A program made the position numbers and the translations under genes. Below, piece after piece: positions 44,668 through 57,100 of a DNA stretch of 64,000 nucleotides (position 1 is the first letter of the stretch; every line of letters begins with the position of its first letter). The notes beneath the pieces are model-generated. The model searched no databases. It saw only the letters and a program-made list of their open reading frames with translations, and was not told the origin of the DNA. This stretch comes from Agelas oroides (Eukaryota > Porifera > Demospongiae > Agelasida > Agelasidae). The DNA is taken from the NCBI GenBank assembly GCA_949130485.1, contig OX422184.1, positions 18,104,324-18,168,323 of the forward strand. The letters are read 5' to 3'.

Positions 44668-45390
44668 GTCAGACCTGGTTCGCTCACATTACCGCCCCTG
44701 ATTGAAACAAAAACTTTTCAACAAGTTGTTACACTTTGCAATTTGTAATATTATTACCATGCATTGAAATTCTAGCCTTCTTGTGTAGCTAACTGCAGCC
44801 GGACTTCGGTACGTTGCATTGCTATATACAATTGGGATGCATACAAACTGCATTGCTCTGAATCATTTTGTTTCCTTGCATGCATTTGTAAGAATCAAAA
44901 CTATACTGTAGTCTAGAAGAGTCTGTGGTTAGTTCAAGATGAAGGTGCTGATGCTTTACCAACCTCAAGAAATTGTACGTGGTGTGATATCCTCGCCGGA
45001 ACACGATATTTGAACGACTGCCTAAGACGTTGCCTAAGTATTCATAAGGAGTTTGGGCTGACAGCTGATCAGCTGGCAAAGTGCATATGTGAATGCATGA
45101 AGCGATTCCCATGAGTCAGACTTGCCTCGCTCCCATTGCCGTCCCTGATTGAAACAAAAACTTTTCAACAAGTTGCTGCACTTTGTAATTTATAATATTA
45201 TTATCATGCATGCATTGTATTTACTTGACCTTCTAGCCTTCTTGTGTAGCTGCAGCCGGACTTCGGTACGTTGTGTGCTACACTGGCATGCATACAAACT
45301 ATCTTGTTTTGAATCATTTTGTTGACTTGCATTTGTAAGAATCAAAACTATTCTGTAGTCTAGAAGAATCTGTGGTTAGTTCTGACGTTA
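44486..45390. repeat. Tandem duplication of about 450 bp
   Basis: The unit begins inside the signal-peptide region and runs through the mature peptide and 3' flank, including CAGCCGGACTTCGGTACGTT. The second copy ends at the shared GTCTAGAAGA(G/A)TCTGTGGT. The breakpoint explains why copy 2 lacks the signal peptide. Confidence 0.8.
44934..45114 (+). pseudogene. Incomplete tandem copy of the cysteine-rich peptide gene
   Basis: Encodes the mature region with the same seven-cysteine spacing (CTWCDILAGT, DCLRRCLSIH, CICECMKRFP) but no visible start or signal region. It could be a dead duplicate or an exon used from an upstream start. Copy 1 carries one extra codon pair before the first cysteine. 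Confidence 0.6.
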
Positions 45391-45504
45391 TTGTGACTTG
45401 CCACACTTGCCAGATTGCGCGGTTCGAGGTAGCCGTCGTGCTGTGTTGGTGCTGCTTGATGATGGCATATAAGTCGTGATAAAATTGCGATATAGTTATA
45501 ACTA

Positions 45505-45785
45505 CAGTGGAACTAATCTAATTTAAAGTTGTTAACTACAGCAGCGATGGTGGACAAATCTAGCTGAAAAGGTCGACAAGTGTCCGCTAAATCGGGGTCG
45601 TTGAGTATTGTTTGCGTGCAATTGGGACCGCGAAAACTGTCCGTTTAATATACGGAGTAGCGGGGTGTCCGCTATTCAGGGGTTGCTTAAGTAATGGAGT
45701 GAATGGAAGGACAGTCGAGACTTTCAGAATTGTCCGCTATATGGTGGGTGTCCGCTGTTGAGGGGTGTCCGTTAAGCCGGTGTCA
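45505..45785 (-). mobile_element. Pogo/Tigger-type MITE, truncated, inverted copy of 57949-58433
   Basis: CAGTGGAAC at the left, preceded by TA. Its core is the reverse complement of the core at 58060-58205, with GTTGTTAACTACAGCAG and GTCGACAAGTGTCCGCTAAA conserved. Confidence 0.7.
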
Positions 45786-46186
45786 TACGGAATTTGGCTT
45801 CCCCGATTTATGGCACCCCCACGCAAAATACTCTAGCGATATTGGAACCCCCACGCAAAATGCACTGAGGGATTCTAGCACCCAGCGGTGCACCCCTTGG
45901 GGAATTAGGCATCCCGCGACGGTACAGCTCAACGAATCGGATTGCTGACCTTATCAGTAGGTGTCAACCACGGTTAACTTGCGTGACTATTTGAAGAGCG
46001 TGTGGTGCGCTACTAGTCATATTTACCAAGAATCAGAATCATGGCGGATTATGCAGCGGAGATCGAAGTTCGGTCGGACGGTGAGGTGGAGCGTGAAGAG
46101 ATAGCGAACTACGACATAGTGCATGACTACCTATAGCTAGCCAACGGTACTTACCCCGAAGGAGCGACAAAAGCAGCACAGAAAAA

Positions 46187-46425
46187 AAAAAGTGTGCTAA
46201 TCTGACACATAAAGTGTGTCAAAAGTGATGTCTCCAGTTTTGACACACCTACACGCATGTCAAATTGTTAGGTGTGTCAAAACTACACATGTGCTAACTG
46301 GACAGTGTGCCAAATTAGTAGTGTGCTATTCAGCAAGTGTGCTAAATAACAAGTGTGTTATTCTACCAATGTGTCAAAATTGGTGTGCAAAATTAGCAGT
46401 GTGTCAACTGACATGCAGCTGACCC
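46187..46425. repeat. Left subterminal repeat array
   Basis: At least ten copies of GTGTG(C/T)(T/C)AA(A)-like motifs, e.g. AGTGTGCTAA and GGTGTGTCAAA, mostly direct. Confidence 0.8.
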
Positions 46426-46429
46426 CTCA

Positions 46430-48572
46430 CTTAGTGGGTGGAGCTTTTACATGGAATTTCCAATGAAACACTCTTGACTGTAAGCAAAATATAATTGTGA
46501 CATACACTGAGTTGAAAACATGAATATACTAAAACAAGCAAACAATACTTACGTTACAGCATTTTATACAAATATGTATGTGATTGAAGTACTACACTGT
46601 ACAAAAATGTGTCAATATACTCTATACATACAAAAATGGCATTCAACTATGCATATAATATACATTTTATGTACCTATCAATCAGTTAGTTGAGTTCAAT
46701 TGTTAACATCCATCTGTGAAAGAATAGCACATGCAATAATTATTCATATACTAATCAGGTCATGCGATGGAGGAACTGCACTCATTCTATTATTCCATTA
46801 TACAAGTCATGTGGGGCATCTTGGAGGACAAAACAGTAGTGATTATCATACTAGCGCATTGAACTTCCCGCCCTAGCAATGCTCCTACCAGTAGCATTCA
46901 TTTCTCACAGAGGTGTGTTAAATGTCTTCACTAACCCTTTGCATAGTCTAAAGTTGAAGTTAAACGCCCGAAACAGGTCTGTAGAAATGTAATTTTTGTA
47001 TAATTGCTTTCCTTCAATTGCCTTCCAACATGGCAGCATGTGTACTGAAAATATTTCGAAAGTGTGGCAGCTATCATTTCAAATGCAATTCCTCTACCGG
47101 GGTATGTGAAGAAATCACACAGTCAGCATCTCAGAAAGGCTCATCTTGTTTGTTGTTATTCATGCATACATGGAAATCCCTGAACGTAATCACCAGGGAT
47201 AAGGCTAGATGTATTAAACATTGTAACCACTCACTTGGCTATGAGCCTCTTCAAGCAGCTGGGGCCTCTGTAGTCAGTTGGTGTAGTGAGGAGAAGTAAA
47301 CAGGCCTGGAAGGTATAGTGGAAGATGGTCATGATACAAACTAGGTTTGCAAATTTAAGAGTACAAAAATGCAAACACTGGACAATTCCCAACCAGAAGA
47401 GTCATCCACTCAGCAGGTACATTTGAGAAAATACAAGGCCTTGTGTACAACTTATGTTCTCCGCACCTTATTAAGAAATGTACTATGGCTCCCCCCACCC
47501 CCAATCCAGTGCAGAACAAATTAAGGAGGAAGACCTAAATGCAAATTCAGACAACTGCAGTTGTAATAAGTATATAGTACAAGCTTACTTACCAGCAGTT
47601 TAAACCACTTGCAGGGCAGCGTGGAGATTGAACCTTGTGGCCTGGGTATTTCTGAACAATGAGGCATTAATAGCCTGGAGACAAAGGTCCTGTGTATGGA
47701 TATACAAGTGATGTGAATTAATCATCTGGGGCTTTTAAATAAAAGCTTTTGTTCTCCCTATCTCATACCTTTCCTCTCTGTGCATATACAGCCTCCAGAA
47801 CCTCCCTTCAGAACATGTCTTTGGGAAGGCCGCAGACTCACTCTGTGTACCTATCACCACCACGATCTCTCAGACAAGATCAGTATAGAGGAAGACTAAC
47901 TGGTCTAGCTAGTCTGGTAGTTGGTGGAAGGATGAGAAGGGAACAAGCAGGGAGGTATAAGGTAGAAAGAAAGAAATGACACATTCAACAATATTTCTTT
48001 AGCGACTTTACTACTGCAGTACAACTCTATATGCTATATGTTTCCTTACGCGGAAATAGCTACTTTAGCTATTTTATATGTAGTAAAAAAAAAAGTACAT
48101 TTATAAATTCATTGACTTTCAGCCACTTCTTACCACGGTGGTGTGAAGTCTCAGCGATGTAACCGCTCCGCACTCCTTGTCACCGAAAGACATCGCTCCC
48201 GTGGGACATCGAACATGTAAGCCCTCTCCTCCACTAAGCTCAGGTACCATTTTGTTGCTGGCGGAATTTTCACGAACGGATCATATCAAAGAAGACGAAC
48301 TTGAAGTGTACGATCGAAGTGAGAAAATGCGAAATGGCGCGTGCCATGTTGCGCACGCGTACAAGGACTGAGCCACGCCCCTGTCATTATTAGCCCCACC
48401 CTGTTTGCGAGGCTGGGTCCTGTACTTCTAAGTATAAGTTTCTGTAACAAAACAGACTCTACATACATGCTACTACCTAACTGTCATGCTGGTTGTTCTC
48501 TCCAGACTAAAGCTACAGGAGTTGGAAAAGTTATTGCATGATCATGTATGTTCATATATGTAATATGAATCA
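46430..48572. other. Unique interior of the CACTA-like element; SINE fragment
   Basis: No transposase or other gene recognised; frames such as 47018-47299 carry no domain. On the - strand near 47600-47665 GGTTCAATCTCC matches a pol III B box and suggests a tRNA-derived SINE. A GC-richer block at 48150-48420 shares ATTAGCCCCACCCT with the region near 35450. Confidence 0.4.
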
Positions 48573-51500
48573 GGCCTGAAACAGCTAATACTAGACCAAA
48601 CTATACAAAATGGGTATCAAACAGTTCCATTTGATGTGTACCTTCATAATCTGATGTTTGTTTTCATTTTGGTATGAGTGGTTCAAAAACAGTCTAGGTA
48701 CAGTTGTGATTTTACCACTTGTACATATCGGTTAGTTGTAACTAACAATTTCAGGCCCGAAACAGACAATACTTGACCAAGCCAGACAAAATGGGTATTA
48801 AACAGTTCCATTTGGTGTGTACATTCATAATCTGGTGTTTGTTTTCATTTTCGAGTAAGTGTTCTGAAAATTGTGTGGGTACGGTTGTGGTTTTACCAAC
48901 GTATCGGTTACTTGTAACTAACAATTTCAGGCCCGAAACAGCTAATACTTGACTAAACTATACAAAATGGGTATCAAACAGTTCCATTTGATGTGTACAT
49001 TCATAATCTGATGTTTGTTTTCATTTTGGTATGAGTAGTTCAAAAAGAGTCTAGGTACGGTTGTGATTTTACCACTTGTACGTATCGCTTACTTGTAACT
49101 AACAATTTCAGGCCCGAAACAGCTAATACTTGACCAAACTATACCAAACGGGTATCAAACAGTTCCATTTGATGTGTAGATTCATAATCTGATGTTTGTT
49201 TTCATTGTGGAGTAAGTGTTCTGAAAATTGTCTGGGTGCGGTTGTGGTTTTACCACTTGTACATATCTGTTACTTGTAACTAACAATATCATCCATGAAA
49301 CAGACAACACTTGACCAAACCAGACAAAATGGGTATCAAACAGTTCCATTTGGTGTGTACATTCATAATCTGATGTTTGTTTTCATTTCGGAGTAAGTGT
49401 TCTGAAAATTGTGTGGGTACGGTTGTGGTTTTACCAAGGTATCGGTTACTTGTAACTAACAATTTCAGGCCCAAAACAACTAATACTTGACCAAACTATA
49501 CAAAATGGGTATCAAACGGTTCCATTTGATGTGTACATTCATAATCTGATGTTTGTTTTCATTTTGGTATGAATGGTTCAAAAAGAGTCTAGGTACGGTT
49601 GTGATTTAATTTACCACTTATACGTATCGGTTGCTTGTAACTAACAATTTCAGGCCCGAAACAGCTAATACTTGACCAAACTATACAAAATGGGTATCAA
49701 ACAGTTCCATTTGATGTGTACATTCATAATCTGATGTTTGTTTTCATTTTGGAGTAAGTGTTCTGAAAATTGTCTGGGTGCAGTTGTGGTTTTACCACTT
49801 GTACATATCGGTTACTTGTAACTAACAATATCATCCATGAAACAGACAACACTTGACCAAACCAGACAAAATGGGTATCAAACAGTTCCACTTGGTGTGT
49901 ACATTCATAATCTGATGTTTGTTTTCATTTTGGAGTAAGTGTTCTGAAAATTGTGTGTGTACGATTGTGGTTTTACCAACGTATCGGTTAGTTGTAACTA
50001 ACAATTTCAGGCCCGAAACAGCTAATACTTGACCAAACTATACAAAATGGGTATCAAACAGTTCCATTTGATGTGTACATTCATAATCTGATGTTTTTTT
50101 TCATTTTGGAGTAAGTGTTCTGAAAATTGTCTGGGTGCGGTTGTGGTTTTACCACTTGTACATATCGGTTACTTGTAACTAACAATATCATCCATGAAAC
50201 AGACAATACTTGACCAAACCAGACAAAATGGGTATCAAACAGTTCCATTTAGTGTGTACATTCATAATCTGATGTTTGTTTTCATTTTGGAGTAAGTGTT
50301 CTGAAAATTGTCTGGGTGCGGTTGTGGTTTAATTTACCACTTGTACATATCGGTTACTTGTAACTAACAATATCATCCATGAAACAGACAATACTTGACC
50401 AAACCAGACAAAATGGGTATCAAACAGTTCCACTTGGTGTGTACATTCATAATCTGATGTTTGTTTTCATTTTGGAGTAAGTGTTCTGAAAATTGTGTGT
50501 GTACGATTGTGGTTTTACCAACGTATCGGTTAGTTGTAACTAACAATTTCAGGCCCGAAACAGCTAATACTTGACCAAACTATACAAAATGGGTATCAAA
50601 CAGTTCCATTTGATGTGTACATTCATAATCTGATGTTTGTTTTCATTTTGGAGTAAGTGTTCTGAAAATTGTCTGGGTGCGGTTGTGGTTTTACCACTTG
50701 TACATATCTGTTACTTGTAACTAACAATATCATCCATGAAACAGACAATACTTGACCAAACTATACAAAATGGGTATCAAACAGTTCCATTTGATGTGTA
50801 CATTCATAATCTGATGTTTGTTTTCATTTTGGTATGAGTGGTTCAAAAAGAGTCTAGGTACGGTTGTGATTTTACCACTTGTACATATCGGTTACTTGTA
50901 ACTAACAATTTCAGGTCCGAAACAGCTAATACTTGACCAAACTATACCAAATGGGTATCAAACAGTTCCATTTGGTGTGTACGTTCATAATCTGATGTTT
51001 GTTTTCATTTTGGAGTAAGTATTCTGAAAATTGTCTGGGTACGGTTGTGGTTTTACCAACGTATTGGTTAGTTGTAACTAACAATTTCAGGCCCGAAACA
51101 GCTAATACTTGACCAAACTATACAAAATGGGTATCAAACAGTTCCATTTGATGTGTACATTCATAATCTGATGTTTGTTTTCATTTTGGTATGAGTGGTT
51201 CAAAAAGAGTCTAGGTACGGTTGTGATTTTACCACTTGTACATATCGGTCACTTGTAACTAACAATTTCAGGCTTGAAACAGCTAATACTTGACCAAACT
51301 ATACAAAATGGGTATCAAACAGTTCCATTTGATGTGTACATTCATAATGTGATGTTTGTTTTCATTTTGGTATGAGTGGTTCAAAAAGAGTGTAGGTGCG
51401 GTTGTGATTTTACCACTTGTACATATCGGTTACTTGTAACTAACAATTTCAGGCCCGAAACAGCTAATACTTGACCAAACTATACAAAATGAGTATCAAA

Positions 51501-51885
51501 CAGTTCCATTTGGTGTGTACATTCAAAATCTGATGTTTGTTTTCATTTTGGAGTAAGTGTTCTGAAAATTGTCTGGGTACGGTTGTGGTTTTACCAACGT
51601 ATCGGTTAGTTGTAACTAACAATATCATCCCTGAAGCAGCTAATACTTGACCAAACTATACAAAATGGGTATCAAACAGTTCCATTTGATGTGTACATTC
51701 ATAATCTGATGTTTGTTTTCATTTTGGTATGAGTGGTTCAAAAATTGTCCAGGTGAGGTTGTGATTTTACCACTTGTACATATCGGTTACTTGTAACTAA
51801 CAATTTCAGGCCCGAAACAACTAATACTTGACCAAACTATACAAAATGGGTATCAAACAGTTCCATTTGATGTGTACATTCACAA
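48573..51885 (+). repeat. Satellite array, about 18 copies of 176-181 bp
   Basis: Units share CAAACAGTTCCATTTG, GTGTACATTCATAATCTGAT and ACTTGTAACTAACAAT. Two subtypes alternate irregularly: one with GTATGAGTGGTTCAAAAA, the other with GAGTAAGTGTTCTGAAAATT. A five-base length variant (CCAACGTAT against CCACTTGTACATAT) explains 176 versus 181. Reverse-oriented relatives lie at 29907-30475. Confidence 0.97.
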
Positions 51886-51954
51886 TCAATCACATATTAT
51901 ACCACTATTTCCATTGCATGACAAGCATCCGAGTCTGATCATATACACAAAATA

Positions 51955-52300
51955 TCACAAGTGTGTCCCATGCAGTTGTTGTGTTAGTGTGCTGATCATG
52001 ATGAGAAACTAGCACACGTGGTGTGTCATACAGTTTTGGTGATGAGGAACTAGCACATGTAGTGTGTCATACAGTTTTGGTGATGAGGAACTAGCACATG
52101 TGGTGTGTCAAACCGAGGGTGCTAAAAAGGAAATTAGTGCTTGCATGTGCTAATATGTTATGTAGCACAGCAGAACATGCCATTTTAGCACACTCCAGTG
52201 CTGGATTTGACCGTTTAGTGTGTTAAAGATATACAATAGCACACTCTGTGCTTATTTGGCACACCAGTTTTACCCAAATAGCACACCAGTTTTTTTCTGT
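51955..52300. repeat. Right subterminal repeat array
   Basis: Copies of TAGCACA(C/T) and GTGTGTCA(T/A) in both orientations, including two nearly identical direct units around ACTAGCACATGT and CAGTTTTGGTGATGAGGA. Confidence 0.75.
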
Positions 52301-53403
52301 GAGTGAAATGTGTTATAAGGAAAAGAGCAAAGAAGTTCCAACTCGTGGATGGTGTCCTGCACTACAAGGAGACTCAGAAGACAGGACAACTGAGACTTAG
52401 ACAGGTAACATATTGTTCATAATTCCTGTGTAGAGTGTGTGCACAATATGTGATATTGATCTGCTGTAAACTTCTATGCTACTTTGCAGGTTATCAGAGA
52501 CAAAACAGTCAAACTGAGAATACTGAAAGCCTGCCACGATGATCGGTTTGGGGGCTGTCATTTTGGAAGGGACAGGACTATTGACAAAGTCACAGCCCGT
52601 TACTACTGGAAGGGCATCTACCAAGACACAGAAGAATGGGTAAGTACACGCTTAAATTGCATAATTGTCTGTTGGTTAGATGAAATGTCATGCAATAGTG
52701 TGCATGTTGATATGTATGCCTATGTATTTCAGCAGCCTTGAAATTTCACATTGCTTAGGTGAAACATTATGAAGTTTGCCAGAGATCCAAGAGAAAGTTT
52801 GACAAACCGGCACCATCCCTGCATCCCATCCCTGTCTCTGATACCTGGAACAAGGTGGGAATCGATTTGATCGAACTGCCTGTCAGTAGCAGAGGCAACC
52901 GCTATTGTATCACGCTGACCGACTACTTCTCCAAGTGGGCTGAGGCTATGACAGTGCCCACAAAGGAGGCCAGTCATGTTGCTGATTTCCTGTACAAGAT
53001 GATCTTCCGCCATGGATGCCCTGAGGAGATCATTTCAGATCAGGGCCGAGAGTTCTGTAACCAGGTCATCAACAGGCTGGAAGAGCTCACAGGCTTTCAG
53101 CATCGAGTGACGAGTGCATATCATCCGCAGTCCAATGGATTGGAGAAAGGATGAATCAAACCCTCAAGGGGGCATTGCAGAAGCTGGTCAATGAAAATCA
53201 AGAGGATTGGGATCAGCTACTTGACAACGTTCTATTTGCTTATCGTACAAGCAGACAAGCTTCGACTAAGTACACACCCTTTTTTTCTGATGTATAACTC
53301 CAAGTGGAAAACATCTGTCTGTATACCTTTATATACACCATTTTGATGGTAGCCCAATTGCAATATGGTTCTCGGGTCTTCATGATCAAGTTCATGAGGC
53401 ATC

Positions 53404-53493
53404 TAGCCTTTCCCAGGCCGTTCCTGCCTCCAGTTTTTGATCGCTTGCAGTGTGCAAAAAATTGGAGGTGGGAATGGCCTGGGAACGAGGCTA
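53404..53493. mobile_element. Mutator-like fold-back, 90-bp copy (TAGCCTCG family)
   Basis: TAGCCTTTCCCAGGCCGTTC and its complement ending GAACGAGGCTA around GATCGCTTGC. TGAGGCATC flanks both sides exactly, a 9-bp target duplication. Confidence 0.9.
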
Positions 53494-53670
53494 TGAGGCA
53501 TCAAAGTGGAACAGATCATGCATGAGAAATTCTTCAGCTGCAAGCAATGAAAGTTACTACTTCAATGTCTTTCCTTCCAACCAAGTGATGTGAGCATAAA
53601 TTCCTATTGTCAAAAATTCTCCTGTGTAAAAGTTTATACCCACAACAAACGTTATTACTAGCTAGCTAGT

Positions 53671-54073
53671 GCAAAAACTACTCAGTTAAAATAACCTCTG
53701 AGTGGTTACTATAATATATGAAGAGAATTCACTATCATTTTACCATCCACTATCCCCCTCACAATTCCATTAGGCTCCAGACTACTTGACTGTGGTACGT
53801 AGCTCTTTGTAAAGGCTAGTGGAATTGTGAGGGGATGGTGGATAGTTATGGAACCAGATAATAGTTAGCAGATGGACCATAAGAAGCAGTATGCATGATT
53901 GTGCATTAGCTAGCAGACAAGTGTCTGTGCTAGCTCTTCACTACTCAATGAAGCTTGATGGAATTTTGAGTGGGTGATGGGTGGTGTTTAAGTTCTCTTC
54001 ATAGTATAATACCAGTTCAATGAACCCTGAAACTGGAGTAACCACTCTGTGGTTATTTTAACCAAGTAGTTTT
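53671..54073. mobile_element. Nested fold-back element
   Basis: Outer arms of about 45 bases (AAAAACTACT(C/T)(A/G)GTTAAAATAACC...) enclose a second inverted pair at 53752-53846 (CCATCCACTATCCCCCTCAC with its complement). ATGAAGAGAA also recurs inverted just inside. One fold-back seems to have landed in another. Confidence 0.75.
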
Positions 54074-54147
54074 TCAGTGATACACATATGTCAAGATACT
54101 AGCACAAAACAAATAAAGCAGCACGTTTAAGTCTCATGCTGCAACAG

Positions 54148-57100
54148 TTAATCTGGCTCATCCTCCACACGTATTTCTTGGTGCTGGGCAATGGCTTGCA
54201 GGAGGTTCTCTAGACGGCTCATTCGCTTCTCCAGCTGTTGCTGCAAGTGAACACAAAAATTTACTTCAAAAAAAGAAAAAAGTTAACATCAATTGAACTT
54301 TTTTCTGTAGCTATACTTCATCAAAATCTGCTCAAATTTAGGCTGTTTGGCTTAATATACTTAACTATAAGTAACTATGTTATTCACATCAGCAGTTTAC
54401 AATATGTTCTCATTTTATAATAAATACGTAGATCTACTACAACTGCAGCTGGTGTGCACCTGCCAGGAGTCTGCCTGCTCTTTGGCTGCTGCTTTAGCTT
54501 TCTCTTCTTCCTTTTCTTTCTCCTGCAGTAGACATTTCTACTGTTAGTAATGTAGCTACTAACAACAACACTGTAACTTTACCTGATTTGCAGCAGCTGT
54601 GTCATTAATGATCTCCTTTATCATCTTCATTTCATTCAGAAGGACTTCTGTCTGGTCCTCAACAGTTCGCTAAAAACATGAATGAGTTTCAATGAGAGCA
54701 CATATTGGTACGTACTTAAGGGTTAATGGATACATAAACTCGTTCTCAGGCACCCACCCAACTTTTTAGGAACACAAAAAATTTCCAAACTACAAGCCAA
54801 GAAGAAGTGGGCACTACATAACAATCTCTTACCACTGGGGGATTCAGAATGTTGTCAATGTTTTCACGCAACATGTAGGGCTGTCCTCCCCAGATGCCAT
54901 GCTGAAATGACTGCCAGCAACTCAACTTCCTGACAACTTTAATACTCTGTGATTTTGCAGTGCCAAACCAACTCCGAAACTTGCTGGGTATTGGCTTCAC
55001 TGATGACACTAGCTCCTCCACTGATAACACTAGTTCCACCTGAAAAAGTCATAATTCCACATTATATAATTGGTTACTGCACAAACAGGTAATCTAAGAC
55101 TCTTCAATAACATGGAGCAGGAATGAAAACGCTGAGAGACTAAAAGTAACTGGTCATGGAACCCAGCATTAAATAGCTTAGTCACTACTTTTGCAATATT
55201 TCACATTTTCTGTCACACAGTATGAATTATTAACTTGCATCAGCTGTATCAGTGCAGTGAGTGGAGTAGGCTGAAATATACTGTTAATAACACCCACAAA
55301 CTACCTGCAAAGCAAGCTTCTTCAATTCAGCAGCCTTCAATATCTCCATAACATCACCCACAGCCAGACCAGTCTGTATGTTATCAAAACATGTAATCTC
55401 TGATATTGACAATCTGGAAAAGCAAAACTATCTGTACAAATGTTTCAGTATAAAAATCTCTAACACCCACCAGCATGTTAATGAATAAGACTGGCATCAC
55501 AGCAATGAAAATGACCCAGATGGCTGTTGTGATTGGCAGGTATGCAAGCTCATCCTGTTCCTCACTTTCTCCACCAGGGGATACATGGAACTGTCCGTTG
55601 AAGTCGTATTCTCCAGTCGCCATGGCTACAGTCCTCAGTATGGCACTTGCAGGAGTGGAAAATGCTGTACGCTACAGGAAAACAGGTGATATTGATAAAT
55701 CAAGTCCAGAATACAGATACAACAACGTTAAGTGAGAGTGGCATGCATGTACAGTGCACAAAATGTTGGCATGTACAAATAGCAATTAATCTCAGGCTTA
55801 AACTTCCACAGCTAATTCTGTAATTGTGTATATAATGCAGACAGAGTGACAGGTAATCCTTCCCACAATGATACCAACACCTAAAGATGTTCCAACCTTG
55901 TATACAGGTTCATAGAAGGCCATGTAGAAGGCAAGGCCAAATGCTGTGAGCAGCAAAAGTGAGAGCACCACTGTCCACAGAAACGTGTACACAATCTTCA
56001 GAAACATCACAATGTAAATTCCAATCAAAGGAAACTTCTGGATGAATAGCACAAGATTAATCCATGCCAAGAAGACAGCTAGTATGCCAAATTGCCACTG
56101 CCAGTTCTGCGGACACAAGCAAGGTGCACCAAACACAAAAACAAAGAGAACTGTAGAGGAGTATAGCACCAACTCCAGCCAATTTGTCCAGTCCATCAAA
56201 TATTTCAGTCTGAACTGAACCATTTGGAGCACCTCAATCCCAAACCGATATACGGTCATCATAATTGTAAAAACAGCGAGAGCAGAAATCGCGGTGTATC
56301 TGGATGAGCTGATTCCTAAGAAAAATGAGAGCAGAAGGTGAAGGTTGGCGTGAATTGGGGCAAAGAATTCATATAGTGTTCCAGTAATTACAACATTCCA
56401 TAAATTAGAGTGACTAATGTACAATGTTTGACCACAATAAGTTCTCATACTCTGCAGTACATAATCAGATCAATACTGCCCTCAAATAGTAACCGCACAA
56501 TCAGAAGCTCTGAGCAAAATGATCGCTACTCTTGAACAGCGGCTGGTATACAAGGCATTTGAACACATGCACATATAAATGTTAGGACTGTTTGACGTGT
56601 GTTATATAATTATTTTCTATGGCTAACGGCAGCACTGAGATGCTGTTCACACAACTGCCAGAATCACACTGTTGTCACACTGTCATTAGGTGCAAAAGAG
56701 TCAAGTGTCAGCAAAGTGACAAAAATGGCTCCGTAGCCTAGGCTTGTGTGAATCACCTGTACATATCTTAGCTAGCCTAAAATGATAATAACTACACAAG
56801 TTAAAAAAATAGCAGCTGTGGTGCGTGATCGAGGGAATGTGGAACATGATAGTGTTCAACAGGTCCACAACTGGATTGCAACAAGGTTGGGTACAGCTGT
56901 GTGCCTATATCACACACGACAAGTTTGCAAACACATCAGGTGCTCACTAATGTCATCATACAGGGGTTGCATTGATGTTCGATGTTAAATGTAAACTACA
57001 ATAGCACCCTTGATTAATGCTTACCACAATCTCCACATTGTGTGTTTGCAGTTGTATCACAATTTTCAGATGTGCCAGCCAGGACTTCTTTGCCTGTTTA

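Larger units (their letters stand above)
46177..52302. mobile_element. CACTA-like non-autonomous element, 6.1 kb
   Basis: It begins CACAGAAAAAAA... GTGTGCTA and ends with the complement (TAGCACACCAG... TTTTTTTCTGTG). The dinucleotide AG lies on both sides, consistent with a short target duplication. Both ends carry arrays of short subterminal motifs in both orientations. The CAC terminus, short target duplication and subterminal repeats fit the CACTA/EnSpm group. No transposase was recognised. Its interior is mostly the 176-181 bp satellite. It sits inside the integrase-derived fossil. Confidence 0.6.
46041..53285 (+). mobile_element. Integrase-derived fossil of LTR-element kin, interrupted by a CACTA-like element
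   Basis: Parts recognised: a leading coding-like segment (46041-46176), then beyond the insertion a basic segment (52305-52404), an integrase zinc-binding segment (52490-52639) and the integrase catalytic core (52759-53285). The core resembles Ty3/gypsy-type integrase. No gag, protease, reverse transcriptase or LTRs are seen. The integrase parts are separated by intron-like gaps with GT-AG ends, as in host genes derived from such integrases (GIN1-like), so a once-domesticated gene is possible. It is broken, with several breaks besides the 6.1-kb insertion, and looks moderately old. Confidence 0.65.

Noticed and set aside
46177-52302. Helitron or large self-synthesising element
   Set aside because: Clear inverted termini with subterminal repeats and no helicase, polymerase or capsid-like frame; CACTA-like fits better.
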